NCBI RefSeq assembly: GCF_000373385.1
Contig: NZ_KB891330.1
Location: 62,001-126,000, forward strand
Direction: 5' to 3'
From: Thiobacillus thioparus DSM 505
GTDB taxonomy: Bacteria > Pseudomonadota > Gammaproteobacteria > Burkholderiales > Thiobacillaceae
Length of the DNA stretch: 64,000 nucleotides
Of this stretch, positions 62,790 to 64,000 are shown piece by piece; the first letter of the stretch is position 1, and each line of letters begins with the position of its first letter. Both the position numbers and the translations under genes were made by a program. The notes beneath the pieces are model-generated. The model did not search any database. It saw only the letters and a list, made by a program, of their open reading frames with translations, and was not told the origin of the DNA.

Positions 62790-64000
62790 GTTCGAACGCC
62801 TGCAGCCTGTCGAGCCGGACGTGACGGACCCCGCGGCGCCGCTCGACGTCACGCGCCTGCTCACCACCATCACCGACAATCTGGTCGGGATGATCTACCG
62901 CTGCCGCATCGATGCCATCTGGACGATGGAATACGTCAGCGAAGGCTGCCACAAGCTCACCGGCTATCGCCCCGACGAGCTGGTGTTCAACAACCGCGTG
63001 TCCTATGACCAGATGACCCTGCCCGAGGATCGCGAACATGTCGGCCGCACGATCCGCGCCGCCCTCGCGGTCAACGAGGCCTTCGACGTGGAATATCGCA
63101 TTCGCCGTGCCGACGGCCAGATTCGCTGGGTTCTGGAGCGCGGTGTCGGGCTGCACGATCAACGCGGCCACTTGTCCTGGATCGAAGGTTTCATCCAGGA
63201 CATCTCCGAACGCATGGCCGCCAACGAAGCACTGCACGAAGCGGTGCGGCGCTATCGCAGCATTTTCGAGCACGCCACCGAGGGGATCTTCCAGACCACG
63301 CCGGAAGGCCGCTACCTCAATGCCAATCCGGCGCTCGCACGCATCTACGGTCACGCCTCGCCGGGCGAACTGGTCGCGCACCTGCACGACATCCAGCGTC
63401 AACTCTATGTGCTGCCGGAACGGCGCGCCGAATTCGTGCGGCTGATGCAGACGCATGGCGTGGTACGCAATTTCGAATCGCAGGTCTACCGGCGCGACGG
63501 CCACATCATCTGGATTTCCGAGAATGCGCGCGCGGTGCGCGATGCCGACGGCAGCGTGCAATTCTTCGAAGGCACCGTGGTCGACATCACCGAGCGCAAG
63601 CAGCACGAAGCCGTGCTCGAGCACCAGGCCAGCCATGACAGCCTGACCGGTCTGCCCAACCGGTCGCTGCTGCGCGACCGCATCGAACAGGCCATCGTCA
63701 AGGCGCAGCGCGACAATCATCTGGTGGCGGTGGTGTTCGTCGATCTCGATCATTTCAAGCTGATCAACGACAGCCTCGGCCACCATGTCGGCGACCGGCT
63801 GCTGCTGGAAGTCGCCGACCGCCTCATCGCCTGCGTCCGCAGCCACGACAGCGTGGCGCGCCAGGGCGGCGACGAGTTCGTCCTGGTCCTCACCGAGCTG
63901 CACGAGGAAAATGAAATCCTCGCCATCGTCAGCCGCCTGCTGGAAATCATTTCGCGGCCCTGGATGGACGAGGGGCAGGAATACGGGCTCAGCTGCAGCG
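62782..64000 (+). CDS. PAS-PAS-GGDEF diguanylate cyclase (3' end beyond window)
   Basis: The first 406 codons of a signalling protein. Two PAS domains with PAC segments (about residues 28-140 and 150-275) are followed by a GGDEF domain that starts at DSLTGLPNRSLLRDR near residue 290 and has the intact active site QGGDEFVLVL (Gly-Gly-Asp-Glu-Phe near residue 363). The sequence stops 40 residues later without a stop codon, so a C-terminal EAL domain may follow. It lacks a membrane span and should be cytoplasmic, making cyclic-di-GMP in response to a PAS-bound ligand. The ATG at 62782 is chosen by overlap with the small ORF; an in-frame ATG at 62737 is an alternative. Confidence 0.88.
   Translation, partial: MNRFERLQPVEPDVTDPAAPLDVTRLLTTITDNLVGMIYRCRIDAIWTMEYVSEGCHKLTGYRPDELVFNNRVSYDQMTLPEDREHVGRTIRAALAVNEAFDVEYRIRRADGQIRWVLERGVGLHDQRGHLSWIEGFIQDISERMAANEALHEAVRRYRSIFEHATEGIFQTTPEGRYLNANPALARIYGHASPGELVAHLHDIQRQLYVLPERRAEFVRLMQTHGVVRNFESQVYRRDGHIIWISENARAVRDADGSVQFFEGTVVDITERKQHEAVLEHQASHDSLTGLPNRSLLRDRIEQAIVKAQRDNHLVAVVFVDLDHFKLINDSLGHHVGDRLLLEVADRLIACVRSHDSVARQGGDEFVLVLTELHEENEILAIVSRLLEIISRPWMDEGQEYGLSCS

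Overview
The window reads as one chromosomal segment of a GC-rich Gram-negative bacterium. Gene order (mreBCD-mrdA-rodA opposite gatCAB; dac-dat-ybeD-lipB-lipA) and a complete exosortase A (XrtA/PEP-CTERM) locus point to a betaproteobacterium, possibly near Thiobacillus or other Nitrosomonadales; that placement is inference. I saw no rRNA, tRNA, CRISPR array, transposase or prophage gene. Most genes are packed head-to-tail with 1-11 bp overlaps.

Region A (1-8.4 kb) is glycan biosynthesis. It holds a partial secreted protein, four glycosyltransferases, a deacetylase-like protein and a sulfotransferase on the minus strand, plus one divergent asparagine-synthetase homologue (6548-8374, plus strand) whose N-terminal cysteine is replaced by aspartate.

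Region B (8.4-31.8 kb) is a compact minus-strand XrtA operon. Read in its own direction it runs Wza-like lipoprotein, Wzz-like chain-length protein, tyrosine autokinase, outer-membrane protein, AAA ATPase, WecB epimerase, deacetylase, FemAB-like protein, glycosyltransferase, exosortase A, glycosyltransferase, amidotransferase, two glycosyltransferases, sulfotransferase, adenylate-forming enzyme, a 50-residue unknown ORF, O-antigen-ligase-like protein, SGNH-like protein and MBOAT acyltransferase. Together they should make, polymerise, decorate (sulfate, acyl) and export an exopolysaccharide and sort PEP-CTERM proteins to the envelope. A likely substrate, a Pro/Gly-rich PEP-CTERM protein at 35159-36004, sits outside the operon behind a strong sigma-54 promoter match.

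Region C (32-36 kb, plus strand): MazG-like pyrophosphohydrolase, thioredoxin-like ferredoxin, alpha/beta hydrolase and a NodIJ-type ABC exporter, then the PEP-CTERM gene. Region D (36-47.6 kb, minus): lipA, a Rieske protein and a TrpD2-like protein inserted between lipA and lipB, then ybeD, D-amino acid aminotransferase, a DacA/C-family protein with all three catalytic motifs altered, RlpA, RodA, PBP2 and MreDCB. Region E (47.7-55 kb): gatCAB, a DUF4124 protein, pyrE, xthA, an AmpG-like transporter and a TauE-like membrane protein. Region F (55-60.9 kb, minus): DUF4426 protein, an Mla-type lipid ABC system, metA and a P-loop protein. Region G (61-64 kb): a chemoreceptor with almost no sensor domain, and a PAS-PAS-GGDEF gene cut by the window end and preceded by a structured, small-ORF-containing leader.

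The best candidates for new biology are the catalytically degenerate Dac homologue, the Cys-less asparagine synthetase, the 50-residue ORF locked into the XrtA operon, the sigma-54-driven PEP-CTERM gene, the perfect palindrome controlling the TrpD2-Rieske pair, and the small-ORF leader of the GGDEF gene.
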